A stretch of 12,752 bases of DNA, taken from assembly GCA_964457685.1 (NCBI GenBank), contig CAYWFS010000042.1, positions 1 through 12,752 on the forward strand, written 5' to 3'. A program made the translations under genes and the position numbers. Below the pieces are notes generated by a model. That model was not told the DNA's origin. It searched no databases and was given only the letters and a program-made list of their open reading frames with translations. The stretch's first letter is position 1. Each line of letters opens with the position of its first letter. The stretch comes from UMGS1696 sp964457685. Its GTDB lineage: Bacteria > Bacillota > Clostridia > Oscillospirales > CAG-272. Shown here piece by piece: positions 1-7,165 of this stretch.

Positions 1-180
1 AATATCACAATCACAATCTGCGTATTCAGTACCGACTTTAATTCCACCGCATATACAATTTACTTCAGCATCACACGAGCAAGGACCGCTGGAATGAGAA
101 TTTGTCGTTGCATAAACGCAAAGAACGGATGTTAAAGCTAATACGGCTGTTGTGGCGATAATAGCAATTCTCCTTTTCAT
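1..180 (-). CDS. Small exported cysteine-rich protein, copy 1 (3' end beyond window)
   Basis: This gene starts at 180 and runs off the left edge after 60 codons, so its C-terminus is not seen. The start is set by a strong AAGGAGG ribosome binding site about 7 nt upstream. Residues 1-24 look like a Sec signal peptide: basic MKRR, a hydrophobic core, then a likely signal peptidase I site after VYA. The Cys in the core does not sit in a lipobox, so a lipoprotein is unlikely. The mature part is rich in Cys (PCSC, CICGG, DCDC). It is clearly paralogous to the gene at 275-619: about three quarters of the first 57 aligned residues are identical, including the blocks IIATTAVLALTS and CGGIKVGTEY. I do not recognise the family. 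The two genes are 94 bp apart in the same direction and probably share a transcript. Confidence 0.75.
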   Translation of the reverse strand, partial: MKRRIAIIATTAVLALTSVLCVYATTNSHSSGPCSCDAEVNCICGGIKVGTEYADCDCDI

Positions 181-274
181 TTTTGTTCCTCCTTGTAGGT
201 TAATAGTATTTGAAAAAACCTAACAATTATATTTATTGAATTGTAAATGAGCGTGTTTTTTGTTTGAGAGTTGC

Positions 275-619
275 TCAGTCAGCTATATCGTTAATAGATG
301 CTTCTGATATGTCAAATTGGCATCCTGAATGCATTGAGCAAATAGAGTGAGAAATATGTTCGTGAACCCCGGAGAGCCAACTATGACCGCACTCATCACA
401 AATAAGAGTGGTTTTATATTGATTGAAATATATAGTGCAACCATCGTTATAAGGGCAATCTTTATATTCAGTACCGACTTTAATTCCACCACATATGCCG
501 GTGGTAGAAGCACCACACGAACAAGGTCCGGTACTATCATTTGTTGTCGCATAAACGCAAAGGATAGATGTTAAAGCTAATACAGCCGTTGTGGCGATAA
601 TTGATAATCTTTTTTTCAT
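275..619 (-). CDS. Small exported cysteine/histidine-rich protein, copy 2
   Basis: This encodes 114 residues, with a TGA stop at 275-277 and a GGAGG site just upstream of the ATG at 619. Residues 1-24 form a signal peptide (MKKR, hydrophobic core, VYA cleavage-like end), so the protein is probably secreted or cell-surface. The mature chain has PCSC and ICGG near its start. A C-terminal region carries CDECGH followed by several His and Cys residues (HEH, H, C, H, C), a spacing that could hold a metal such as zinc; this is inference from composition. It matches copy 1 (1-180) closely from the signal peptide to VGTEY and then differs, as far as copy 1 is visible. Function is unknown. A promoter at 762-790 and a long leader lie upstream. 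No terminator-like hairpin is apparent between this gene and copy 1. Confidence 0.75.
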   Translation of the reverse strand: MKKRLSIIATTAVLALTSILCVYATTNDSTGPCSCGASTTGICGGIKVGTEYKDCPYNDGCTIYFNQYKTTLICDECGHSWLSGVHEHISHSICSMHSGCQFDISEASINDIAD

Positions 620-681
620 TGTAATTCCTCCATTATAATTAATAAACTTGTATTATTTTAAACTTTATCTTTAGTATACAG

Positions 682-703
682 GGGGAAAAACGTCTTTCAC
701 CCC
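682..703 (-). repeat. Inverted repeat in the leader of the secreted-protein genes
   Basis: On the minus strand GGGGTGAAA, a 4-nt loop (gacg) and TTTTTCCCC can form a stem of eight pairs with one mismatch. It lies within the predicted transcript, about 53 nt after the inferred start and about 63 nt before the first gene. No U-tract follows, so it is not a standard terminator. It may be an operator, an RNA stabiliser or part of a larger leader fold. No function is assigned. Confidence 0.4.
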
Positions 704-761
704 AATATCAGTAGTCCATCGGATTCACCACTTTCTTTATAAATTCGATTTTCTTGGTTGT

Positions 762-790
762 AGTATATCATAGCTTGGTATATTTGTCAA
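762..790 (-). promoter_or_regulatory. Sigma-A-type promoter for the tandem secreted-protein genes
   Basis: Reading on the minus strand, a perfect -35 TTGACA (785-790) is followed after 17 bp by -10 TATACT (762-767), preceded by TGA to give an extended -10. The predicted start is near 756, leaving a leader of about 137 nt before the ATG at 619. It sits just downstream of the terminator of the fatty-acid operon, as expected for an independent unit. Positions 620-936 contain no convincing gene, only this promoter, the leader and the terminator. Confidence 0.8.
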
Positions 791-894
791 TAATAAGTTT
801 TGCTGTATTGCGATTTTTGTCGTTTTGTACGATTTTAAAAACACCGATTTGTGTGATGTGCTGTGTATTACGGAATTGCGTGTAACTGATATAT

Positions 895-931
895 AAAAAA
901 AGCCGAACTTCATGAATGAAACTCGACTTTT
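895..931 (-). terminator. Intrinsic terminator of the fatty-acid operon
   Basis: Just after the accA stop, the minus strand has a 12-bp stem (917-928 with 901-912, including three G-U pairs) closed by a TTCA tetraloop. It is followed by a run of U residues from the A-tract at 895-900. Its position fits the end of the whole acc/fab transcript. The A-rich flank on the other side is short, so activity on the plus strand is less likely. Confidence 0.85.
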
Positions 932-936
932 GTTCA

Positions 937-1722
937 TTATTTCTCCGAGAAGAAGCCGAACGAACGGAATCTCTCGTACCTTTTATCCTTTAATTCGCTA
1001 ATAGTCATTCTCGACAGGTTGTAGATGTCCTTGAAGATGATTGCACCCATTCTTTTGCACATTTCATCGAAGTGGTCAAAGTCCTCGGGAATAACATCAT
1101 CCGCAACGTGGTATCTTCTCATATCCTCTGCCGTGATGTGAAGTGCCTCTGCCGCATCCGCAACTCTGCCTGCATCCTTCCAAAGGATACTTGCACATCC
1201 CTCGGGACTGATTACGGAGTAAACGGAATTTTCAAGCATATACACCTTGTCTGCGGCAGCAAGAGCTAATGCACCTCCGCTACCTCCTTCGCCGATTACA
1301 ATGGAAACTACGGGAGTTGCAAGACCCATCATCTCGAGAATATTCTCGGCAATAGCTTCACCCTGACCTCTTTCCTCGGCATCGGCACCGCAGAAAGCAC
1401 CCTGAGTATCGACAAAGCATACAACAGGACGGTGGAACTTTTCGGCCTGCTTCATAAGACGGAGAGCTTTTCTGTAGCCCTCGGGTTTCGGACAGCCGAA
1501 ATTCTTTGCGATTCTTTCGTCAATGTTCGCACCCTTGTCTATAGCAATGTAGGTTACGGGAATATCGTTGAGGAATCCCACACCGGATACTATCGCAGGG
1601 TCGTCACCGAAACGTCTGTCTCCGTGAAGCTCAACGCAGTCGGTGAAAATGTTGTTTACATAATCCGCACCGGTAGGTCTTTTGTTACCTCTTGCGGCTC
1701 TGAGCTTGTCGTAAGCAGTCAT
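937..1722 (-). CDS. accA: Acetyl-CoA carboxylase carboxyltransferase, alpha subunit
   Basis: AccA pairs with AccD to form the carboxyltransferase that moves CO2 from carboxybiotin to acetyl-CoA, giving malonyl-CoA. It is a 261-residue crotonase-fold protein. Visible family features are ELHGDRRFGDDPAIVSG (residues 31-47), TQGAF (106-110), and the glycine-rich oxyanion-hole region GEGGSGGALA (144-153), followed by SPEGCASILWKD. It is shorter than the E. coli protein of about 319 residues because the N-terminal extension is reduced, which is common in Clostridia. The ATG follows the accD TAA with no gap, and its AAAGGAG site lies inside the end of accD, so the two subunits are probably translationally coupled. 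It is the last gene before the terminator at 895-931. The accB and accC partners needed for activity are not in the window. Confidence 0.97.
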   Translation of the reverse strand: MTAYDKLRAARGNKRPTGADYVNNIFTDCVELHGDRRFGDDPAIVSGVGFLNDIPVTYIAIDKGANIDERIAKNFGCPKPEGYRKALRLMKQAEKFHRPVVCFVDTQGAFCGADAEERGQGEAIAENILEMMGLATPVVSIVIGEGGSGGALALAAADKVYMLENSVYSVISPEGCASILWKDAGRVADAAEALHITAEDMRRYHVADDVIPEDFDHFDEMCKRMGAIIFKDIYNLSRMTISELKDKRYERFRSFGFFSEK

Positions 1723-2574
1723 TTACCTTGCTCCTTTCTTAATGCCTTTTGCCGAAGCTCGGTGGATTTTCAGAAGTGTCGCAAGAGTGCTTTTCAGCTC
1801 ACTTCTCGGTACGATACTGTCGATAAATCCATGCTCAAGCAGAAATTCGGCGGTCTGGAAGTTGGAGGGAAGCTCGGTTTTTGTGGTCTGCTCGACAACT
1901 CTGCGTCCTGCAAATCCGATAAGTGCTTTAGGCTCGGTGAGGAGAATGTCACCCTGCATTGCAAAGCTTGCGGTAACACCTCCCGTTGTGGGGTCTGTGA
2001 GTACGGTTATGTACACAAGTCCCGCTTCACTGTGCTTTTTGACGGCTCCGCTGACCTTTGCCATCTGCATGAGAGAGATAATACCCTCCTGCATTCTCGC
2101 ACCGCCCGAAGCTGTGAAGCCTATAACGGGGAGACGCTTTTCGATTGCTGTTTCAAAGGTTTTTGTTATCTTTTCGCCGACAACGGAACCCATGCTCGCC
2201 ATCATAAAGCGTGAATCCATAACGAATATAGCACATTCCTCGCCGTCTATCTTGGCAGTTCCGCATACGACCGCATCGTTTTCACCGGATGTTGCGGCAG
2301 CCTTTTCGAGCTTATCCTTGTATCCGGGGAATTCCATGAAGTCAAGGCTTCTGTACTTCTTGAAAAGCTCCTTGAATGAGCCTTCATCGGTAACCATTGC
2401 GATTCTTTCTCTGGCTCCGATTCTCATGTATTTTCCGCAGGTGGGGCATATCATGAAATTGTTTTTCAGCTCGACATCGGTGGATTCGTTACCGCAGGTG
2501 GAGCATTTAACCGAAACGGGAGCTGTCTTTCCCGAAAGAACCTGCGAAAGCTTATCTTTTATTGTTTCAAACAT
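1723..2574 (-). CDS. accD: Acetyl-CoA carboxylase carboxyltransferase, beta subunit
   Basis: AccD is the acetyl-CoA-binding half of the carboxyltransferase. The 283-residue product begins with a four-cysteine zinc ribbon (Cys24, Cys27, Cys43, Cys46), the diagnostic feature of the bacterial beta subunit. A crotonase-like domain follows with the motif SGGARMQEG (156-164) and TDPTTGGVTASFA (193-205). The length is normal for the family. Its ATG directly abuts the fabZ stop (TAAATG), and its own TAA directly abuts accA, suggesting translational coupling and balanced subunit synthesis. The usual accC neighbour between fabZ and accD is missing here. Confidence 0.97.
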   Translation of the reverse strand: MFETIKDKLSQVLSGKTAPVSVKCSTCGNESTDVELKNNFMICPTCGKYMRIGARERIAMVTDEGSFKELFKKYRSLDFMEFPGYKDKLEKAAATSGENDAVVCGTAKIDGEECAIFVMDSRFMMASMGSVVGEKITKTFETAIEKRLPVIGFTASGGARMQEGIISLMQMAKVSGAVKKHSEAGLVYITVLTDPTTGGVTASFAMQGDILLTEPKALIGFAGRRVVEQTTKTELPSNFQTAEFLLEHGFIDSIVPRSELKSTLATLLKIHRASAKGIKKGAR

Positions 2575-3006
2575 TTAAGCCTCCTCGGTTTGAGCGGGTA
2601 CAAGTGCAAATGAAAACTCCGCTTCAAGAGCAACGTCATCGCCGACATAGCCCGTTCCTTTTACAAAGCAGAACGCACCGACCTTGCGGACAATGGAGCA
2701 TTCGGTAACAAAGGTATCACCGGGTTTTACTGATTTTTTCCATTTTACATTCTTTATTCCCGAGAAAAGGGGAAGTGCATCGCTACAGGAAATCAAAGCA
2801 CAAACGGACTGAGCCATTATTTCGCAGAGTATAACCCCGGGAACGATGGGATTGCCCGGAAAATGTCCCTGAACAAACCATTCGTCACCACGGATGTAAG
2901 TCTTGCCTACCGCAGTGTTTTCGTCACCCTCTTTAACGGATACCTCGCCTACAAGAAGCATGGGATCTCTGTGAGGGAGACGGGATTTAAGTTCTTCGTG
3001 TGTCAT
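2575..3006 (-). CDS. fabZ: 3-hydroxyacyl-ACP dehydratase FabZ
   Basis: FabZ removes water from 3-hydroxyacyl-ACP to give trans-2-enoyl-ACP in each elongation round. The 143-residue protein has the hot-dog fold signature LPHRDPMLLV near the N-terminus. It also has the active-site segment HFPGNPIVPGVILCE, with catalytic His48 and Glu62. An AAAGG site lies upstream of the ATG. The gap to fabF is only 10 bp, and accD follows with no gap. In related clusters accB lies between fabF and fabZ; here nothing does. No isomerase (FabA, FabM or FabN type) is visible, so this locus does not show how unsaturated chains would be made. Confidence 0.96.
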   Translation of the reverse strand: MTHEELKSRLPHRDPMLLVGEVSVKEGDENTAVGKTYIRGDEWFVQGHFPGNPIVPGVILCEIMAQSVCALISCSDALPLFSGIKNVKWKKSVKPGDTFVTECSIVRKVGAFCFVKGTGYVGDDVALEAEFSFALVPAQTEEA

Positions 3007-3016
3007 AATAAGCCTT

Positions 3017-4246
3017 TCAGTCCTTTACTGGAGCAAACGCAAGACAAACATTGTGACCGCCGAATCCGAGAGAGCCGGAGAGAGCAAGCTGAATGTCAGC
3101 GTCTACGGGAGTATTGGGGGTGTAATCAAGATCGCACTTTTCGTCCTTCTCGGTAAGATTGATAGTCGGGGGAACCTTGCCCTCACGAATAGCAAGTATC
3201 GAGGAGATAGCTTCAACAGCTCCTGCCGCACCGAGCATATGACCTGTCATAGACTTGGTGGAGCTTACATGGAGCTTATATGCGTCGTCACCGAATGCCA
3301 GCTTGAGAGCGGTGGTTTCGGTAGCGTCGTTGAGCTGTGTACCTGTGCCGTGTGCGTTATAGTAAATCTTATCGGCAGAGGGAGCATTTTCGGGAATAGC
3401 AAGGCGGATAGCACGTGCAACCTGTGTACCTGACGGATCGGGGGCGGTAACGTGATGAGCATCACTTGTAGTACCGTAGCCTACGATTTCTGCGAGTATT
3501 TCCGCACCTCTTGCCTTAGCGTGTTCATATTCTTCGAGAACAAGGATAGCTGCACCTTCACCCATGATGAATCCGCCTCTGCGTGCGTCAAAGGGAAGAG
3601 AAGCGGCATTTTTATCGGTGGAAGCGGAGAGAGCTGTGCAGTTTCCGAATCCCGCAACGGCGAGGGGAGTAATGCAAGCCTCACTGCCTCCGCAAATCAT
3701 AGCGGTAGCAGAACCGAACATTATTGCACGGTACGCCTCTCCGATGGAGGTAGCGGAAGAAGCACAAGCGGTGGTATGGTCAATGCTCGGACCCTTAGCC
3801 TGATACTTAATCGCTATATTTCCTGCCGCAATATTTGCAATCATCTTGGGGATGAACTGAGGAGATACCTTTCTCGGACCTCCTGCAAGCAAAGCTGCGT
3901 GTTCCGAGCAGAATGTAACGAATCCGCCGACTCCTGTGCCGACATAAACGCCAAGCTCCTCGGGGTCGATATTTCCTATGATACCGCTCTGCTCAACAGC
4001 TTCGGCAGCAGCATATAGAGCGTACTGTACATAAGGGTCGGTCTTTCTGACTGTCGTCTTATCAAGTCTTGAAAGCGGATCGTAATCCTTGAGCTGTGCG
4101 GCAAGCTTGAATTTGTAGTCGGTGGTATCAAAGTATGTTATCTCATCAATACCGTTCTTGCCGCTGAAGATGGCTTCACGGTAGGCATCGACTGTATTTC
4201 CGACAGGAGATAAGCATCCCATACCGGTTACAACAACACGTCTCAT
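3017..4246 (-). CDS. fabF: Beta-ketoacyl-ACP synthase II
   Basis: FabF condenses malonyl-ACP with the growing acyl-ACP, releasing CO2. The product is 409 residues, typical for the family. The Cys-His-His triad is present: Cys161 in TTACASSATS, His299 in NAHGTGTQLND and His336 in SMTGHMLGAAG. The C-terminal GGHN motif is also present. Lack of an equally strong second KAS I/II gene suggests it does all elongation from this locus, though others may lie elsewhere. The AAAGGA site is about 13 nt from the ATG, somewhat far. It is 29 bp from fabG, the longest gap in the fabK-accA part. Confidence 0.97.
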   Translation of the reverse strand: MRRVVVTGMGCLSPVGNTVDAYREAIFSGKNGIDEITYFDTTDYKFKLAAQLKDYDPLSRLDKTTVRKTDPYVQYALYAAAEAVEQSGIIGNIDPEELGVYVGTGVGGFVTFCSEHAALLAGGPRKVSPQFIPKMIANIAAGNIAIKYQAKGPSIDHTTACASSATSIGEAYRAIMFGSATAMICGGSEACITPLAVAGFGNCTALSASTDKNAASLPFDARRGGFIMGEGAAILVLEEYEHAKARGAEILAEIVGYGTTSDAHHVTAPDPSGTQVARAIRLAIPENAPSADKIYYNAHGTGTQLNDATETTALKLAFGDDAYKLHVSSTKSMTGHMLGAAGAVEAISSILAIREGKVPPTINLTEKDEKCDLDYTPNTPVDADIQLALSGSLGFGGHNVCLAFAPVKD

Positions 4247-4275
4247 ATATAAATAAAATTCCTTTCTCGAATAAA

Positions 4276-5010
4276 TTACATAGCCATGCCGCCGTCACAG
4301 CGAATAACTTCACCTGTGATGTAGTCGGACATGGGGGAGGAGAGGAATAGCACGAGATTTGCAACATCCTCTGCCTTGCCCATCTTTTTAAGCGGTATTT
4401 TGTCAAGAGCGGTCTTGTCCTCGGCAAATTTTACCGTCATATCTGTTTCAATAAAGCCGGGAGCAACTGCGTTACAGCAAATTCCACGACCTGCAAGCTC
4501 ACGAGCCGCAGATTTTGTCATTCCGACGATACCTGCTTTTGCCGCAGAGTAGTTTGTCTGACCGGGATTTCCCATGAGACCTGCTACAGAGCTGATATTT
4601 ACAATCTTACCGCTCTTCTGTTTTGCAAAGAGGGGGTAAACATGACGCATCATATTGAATACACCCTTGAGGTTTACGTCAATAACGTCATCAAAATCGG
4701 CTTCCTTCATGGAAAGCATGAGCTTGTCACGGGTAATACCTGCGTTGTTCACAAGAATATCAATGTGACCGAAGTCCTTGACGATCTGAGCAACTGTTTC
4801 CGCTGTTTCATCGTAGCTCTGAACACCGCACTTGTAAGCGACGGCACGTCTTCCGAGAGCTTCGATTTCGGCTATTACAGCCTTTGCACTTTCTTCGCTT
4901 GAAGCATAGAGAAATGCAATGTCGGCACCGTTTTCGGCAAGCTTGAGACAAACGGCACGTCCGATACCTCTGGAGCCGCCGGTTACGACTGCTACTTTTC
5001 CGTTAAGCAT
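4276..5010 (-). CDS. fabG: 3-oxoacyl-ACP reductase
   Basis: FabG uses NADPH to reduce 3-oxoacyl-ACP to the 3-hydroxy form. The 244-residue short-chain dehydrogenase has the nucleotide-binding motif TGGSRGIGR (10-18), NNAG (88-91), and the catalytic Ser141, Tyr154 and Lys158 in ISSVAG and NYSAAK. PGFIETDM near the C-terminus is typical of FabG. A GGGAGG site lies 6 nt before the ATG, and fabD ends 14 bp upstream. Position between fabD and fabF is the standard order. Confidence 0.97.
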   Translation of the reverse strand: MLNGKVAVVTGGSRGIGRAVCLKLAENGADIAFLYASSEESAKAVIAEIEALGRRAVAYKCGVQSYDETAETVAQIVKDFGHIDILVNNAGITRDKLMLSMKEADFDDVIDVNLKGVFNMMRHVYPLFAKQKSGKIVNISSVAGLMGNPGQTNYSAAKAGIVGMTKSAARELAGRGICCNAVAPGFIETDMTVKFAEDKTALDKIPLKKMGKAEDVANLVLFLSSPMSDYITGEVIRCDGGMAM

Positions 5011-5024
5011 GATTTTCCTCCCTC

Positions 5025-5930
5025 TCAGAGAAGCTCCGAGATAATCTTTTCGATTTCTTCGGGAGTTTCGGCGTGATATGTTTTAGCTGTGGGAACTGTT
5101 TTCTGAACGAACTTGCTGAGAGTCTGACCGGGACCGACCTCGATAAATGTGTCGATTCCGTCTTCAGCCATTGCAAGCAGAGTCTTTTCCCAAAGTACGG
5201 GGTGGTTTATCTGAGACTGCATTGTTTCAACTACATTTTCGTAAGGAGCGGCAGTCTTGTTTGCGTAAACCTTTGTCTCGGGAGAGCCTATTTCGCATTC
5301 TGCAAGGAACTTTCCGAATTCAACGGACGCACTATCCATGAAAGGAGAGTGGAAAGCACCGCTTACTGCGAGAGGAACAACACGACCGCCGGCTTCGGTA
5401 AATTCTGCCTTTGCTTCGGCAAGAGCTTCCTTTGTACCCGATACTGTAATCTGACCGGGGCAGTTGTAGTTTACGGGATAGAGATTTGAGTGTGCCTTGC
5501 AAATCTTTTCGACTGTTTCGCTGTCAAGCTTGAGAACAGCCGCCATTGCGGTTTCCACGCCGGGGTCTGCACTCATGAATTCTCCACGCTTGCAAACTAT
5601 GCGGAAACCTTCCATATAATTAAAGGCACCGCCGAAAGAAAGAGCGGAAATTTCGCCGAGTGAGAAGCCTGCAAGAGCGGAAGCTTCAATACCGTACTTT
5701 TTAAGGATGATTGCCGCAGAAAGCTCCGCAAGATAAAGAGCGGGCTGTGTCTTTGCGGTTTTCTTTAAGTCATCGGCAGTTCCGTGGAAAGAGATTTCGG
5801 TGATTCCGGGGAATATCTTTTCCGCATTTTCGTAAAGCTCACGAACCTCGGGATAAGCCTCGTAAAGCTTTTCACCCATTCCGGGATACTGGGCACCCTG
5901 ACCGGGGAATATAATTCCTATCATAGCCAT
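5025..5930 (-). CDS. fabD: Malonyl-CoA:ACP transacylase
   Basis: FabD loads the malonyl group from CoA onto ACP. The start is placed at the ATG at 5930 because an AAAGGAG site lies about 7 nt upstream; this gives 301 residues beginning MAMIGIIFPGQGAQ. An ATG six bases further in (5924) is possible but less well spaced, and a longer frame upstream lacks a site. Catalytic features are the GQGAQ oxyanion segment (10-14), nucleophile Ser90 in GFSLGE, Arg115 in CKRGEFM and His194 in GAFHSPFM. The start overlaps the end of fabK by 10 bp, implying coupled translation. Confidence 0.96.
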   Translation of the reverse strand: MAMIGIIFPGQGAQYPGMGEKLYEAYPEVRELYENAEKIFPGITEISFHGTADDLKKTAKTQPALYLAELSAAIILKKYGIEASALAGFSLGEISALSFGGAFNYMEGFRIVCKRGEFMSADPGVETAMAAVLKLDSETVEKICKAHSNLYPVNYNCPGQITVSGTKEALAEAKAEFTEAGGRVVPLAVSGAFHSPFMDSASVEFGKFLAECEIGSPETKVYANKTAAPYENVVETMQSQINHPVLWEKTLLAMAEDGIDTFIEVGPGQTLSKFVQKTVPTAKTYHAETPEEIEKIISELL

Positions 5931-6868
5931 TTGGAAGCTCCTTTCAAGAGGTTTTCGGCTTCTATGCAAATTTCAACGATGATTTCCTCGGCAGTCTGTT
6001 CCTTGTTAAGCATACCGGAAATCTGACCTGCGAGGAAGCAACCGCCTTCTTTGTCTCCTTCTACAGCCGCTTTTCTGAGGGCACCGACACCGAGAGCTGC
6101 AACAGATTCGGGAGTTGCGTCTGCGGAATATTCAAAGGAGGAGAAATTACGGCTGAACTTGTTTTTAAGCTGACGGCAGGTGTTTCCGCCGAATCTTCTG
6201 CCTGTTACGATGGTGGCAGTGTCGTTTGCGGAAAGTACAAGCTGCTTGTAGGTTTCGTGAACACCGCATTCCTTAGCGAGGAGGAAACGAGTACCCATCT
6301 GAACACCCTCCGCACCGAGCATAAGAGAAGCGGCAATTCCACGACCGTCACCTATACCACCTGCGGCAAGTACGGGAATGGATACGGCGGATGCAACCTG
6401 AGGCACGAGAGCCATTGTGGTTATCTCACCGATATGACCGCCGGATTCCTGACCCTCTGCGATAACGGCGGAAGCACCGAAAGATTCGGCACGCTTTGCC
6501 ATAGCAACGGAGGGAACAACGGGAATTACCTTAATTCCGGCTTCTATCCATTCTTTCATGTATTTTGTGGGGCTTCCGGCACCTGTAGTTACTACCTTTA
6601 CGCCTTCTTCGACAACTATCTTTGCGGCTTCGTCTGCGTGAGGGCTTTGAAGCATGATATTTACGCCGAAAGGTTTATCGGTGAGAGACTTGGCAATGTT
6701 TATCTGTGAACGGATGTAATCACCGTCTGCGTTCATTGCGGAGATGATACCGAGACCACCTGCATTTGATACGGCAGCGGCGAGCTTTCCGTCTGCAATC
6801 CAAGCCATTCCACCCTGGAATACGGGATACTTTATGCCGAGAAGCTCTGTGATTCTGGTTTTAAGCAT
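5921..6868 (-). CDS. fabK: Enoyl-ACP reductase II (FMN-dependent, FabK)
   Basis: FabK reduces trans-2-enoyl-ACP, the last step of each elongation cycle, with an FMN cofactor. It is unrelated to FabI and, from known members, not inhibited by triclosan. The protein has a TIM-barrel nitronate-monooxygenase-like fold. Visible marks are PVFQGGMAW near the start, NAGGLGII, GVNIMLQSP, VVTTGAGSP, the active-site segment ESGGHIGE and the flavin-phosphate region AAGGIGDGRG. It closely resembles the streptococcal FabK in my memory. I choose the ATG at 6868 (315 residues), which gives the family-typical start MLKTRITELLG. A TTG at 6892 would add eight residues and overlap acpP by 8 bp, without a clear binding site. 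It overlaps fabD at its 3' end. Confidence 0.95.
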   Translation of the reverse strand: MLKTRITELLGIKYPVFQGGMAWIADGKLAAAVSNAGGLGIISAMNADGDYIRSQINIAKSLTDKPFGVNIMLQSPHADEAAKIVVEEGVKVVTTGAGSPTKYMKEWIEAGIKVIPVVPSVAMAKRAESFGASAVIAEGQESGGHIGEITTMALVPQVASAVSIPVLAAGGIGDGRGIAASLMLGAEGVQMGTRFLLAKECGVHETYKQLVLSANDTATIVTGRRFGGNTCRQLKNKFSRNFSSFEYSADATPESVAALGVGALRKAAVEGDKEGGCFLAGQISGMLNKEQTAEEIIVEICIEAENLLKGASKWL

Positions 6869-6884
6869 TGTTTTTGCCTGTGAA

Positions 6885-7106
6885 TTAGCCAACGAGAGAT
6901 TCGATCTTCTTAACGAGGTCGCCTACAGTAGCGATGTCGCTTGTCATTTCGAGTGTGATGGAGAATTCGTCCTCGAGGTTCATAGCAAGCTCTGCAAGGT
7001 CGAGAGAGTCGATTCCGAGGTCGGAGAACTTTGTTTCGAGTGTGATGTCGGAAACGGGGCAGTCAATCTTTTCAGCGATGAGTTCAGCAATTTTTTCGAA
7101 GTACAT
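6885..7106 (-). CDS. acpP: Acyl carrier protein
   Basis: This 73-residue acidic helical protein carries growing acyl chains on a phosphopantetheine arm. The attachment site is Ser34 in LGIDSLDLAEL, the classic DSL motif. The usual pattern of four helices and Asp/Glu-rich composition is present. It lies between fabH and fabK, as in streptococcal and clostridial clusters. The upstream 59 bp after fabH is very AT-rich and the ribosome binding site is weak (GAAAG/GTGAG), unlike its neighbours. That gap contains a TATAAT that might give extra ACP transcription, but a matching -35 is poor. Confidence 0.95.
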   Translation of the reverse strand: MYFEKIAELIAEKIDCPVSDITLETKFSDLGIDSLDLAELAMNLEDEFSITLEMTSDIATVGDLVKKIESLVG

Positions 7107-7165
7107 AGTGGTATCTCACTTTCTTTTTTAACAAATTATAATTTTTATTTTTATATATCAGAACA

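Noticed and set aside
195..224. TAGGTT/AACCTA inverted repeat before copy 1 of the secreted protein
   Set aside because: It is only six pairs with a 15-nt loop in AT-rich DNA and has no terminator tract; too weak to call.
737..937. 66-codon minus-strand ORF after accA
   Set aside because: It spans the operon terminator (895-931) and the -35/-10 of the next promoter (762-790), has no ribosome binding site of its own and no recognisable protein features.
1432..2578. Long plus-strand ORFs of 260 and 278 codons opposite accA/accD
   Set aside because: They are antisense shadows of clearly conserved carboxyltransferase genes, produced by codon bias; the proteins show no domain logic.
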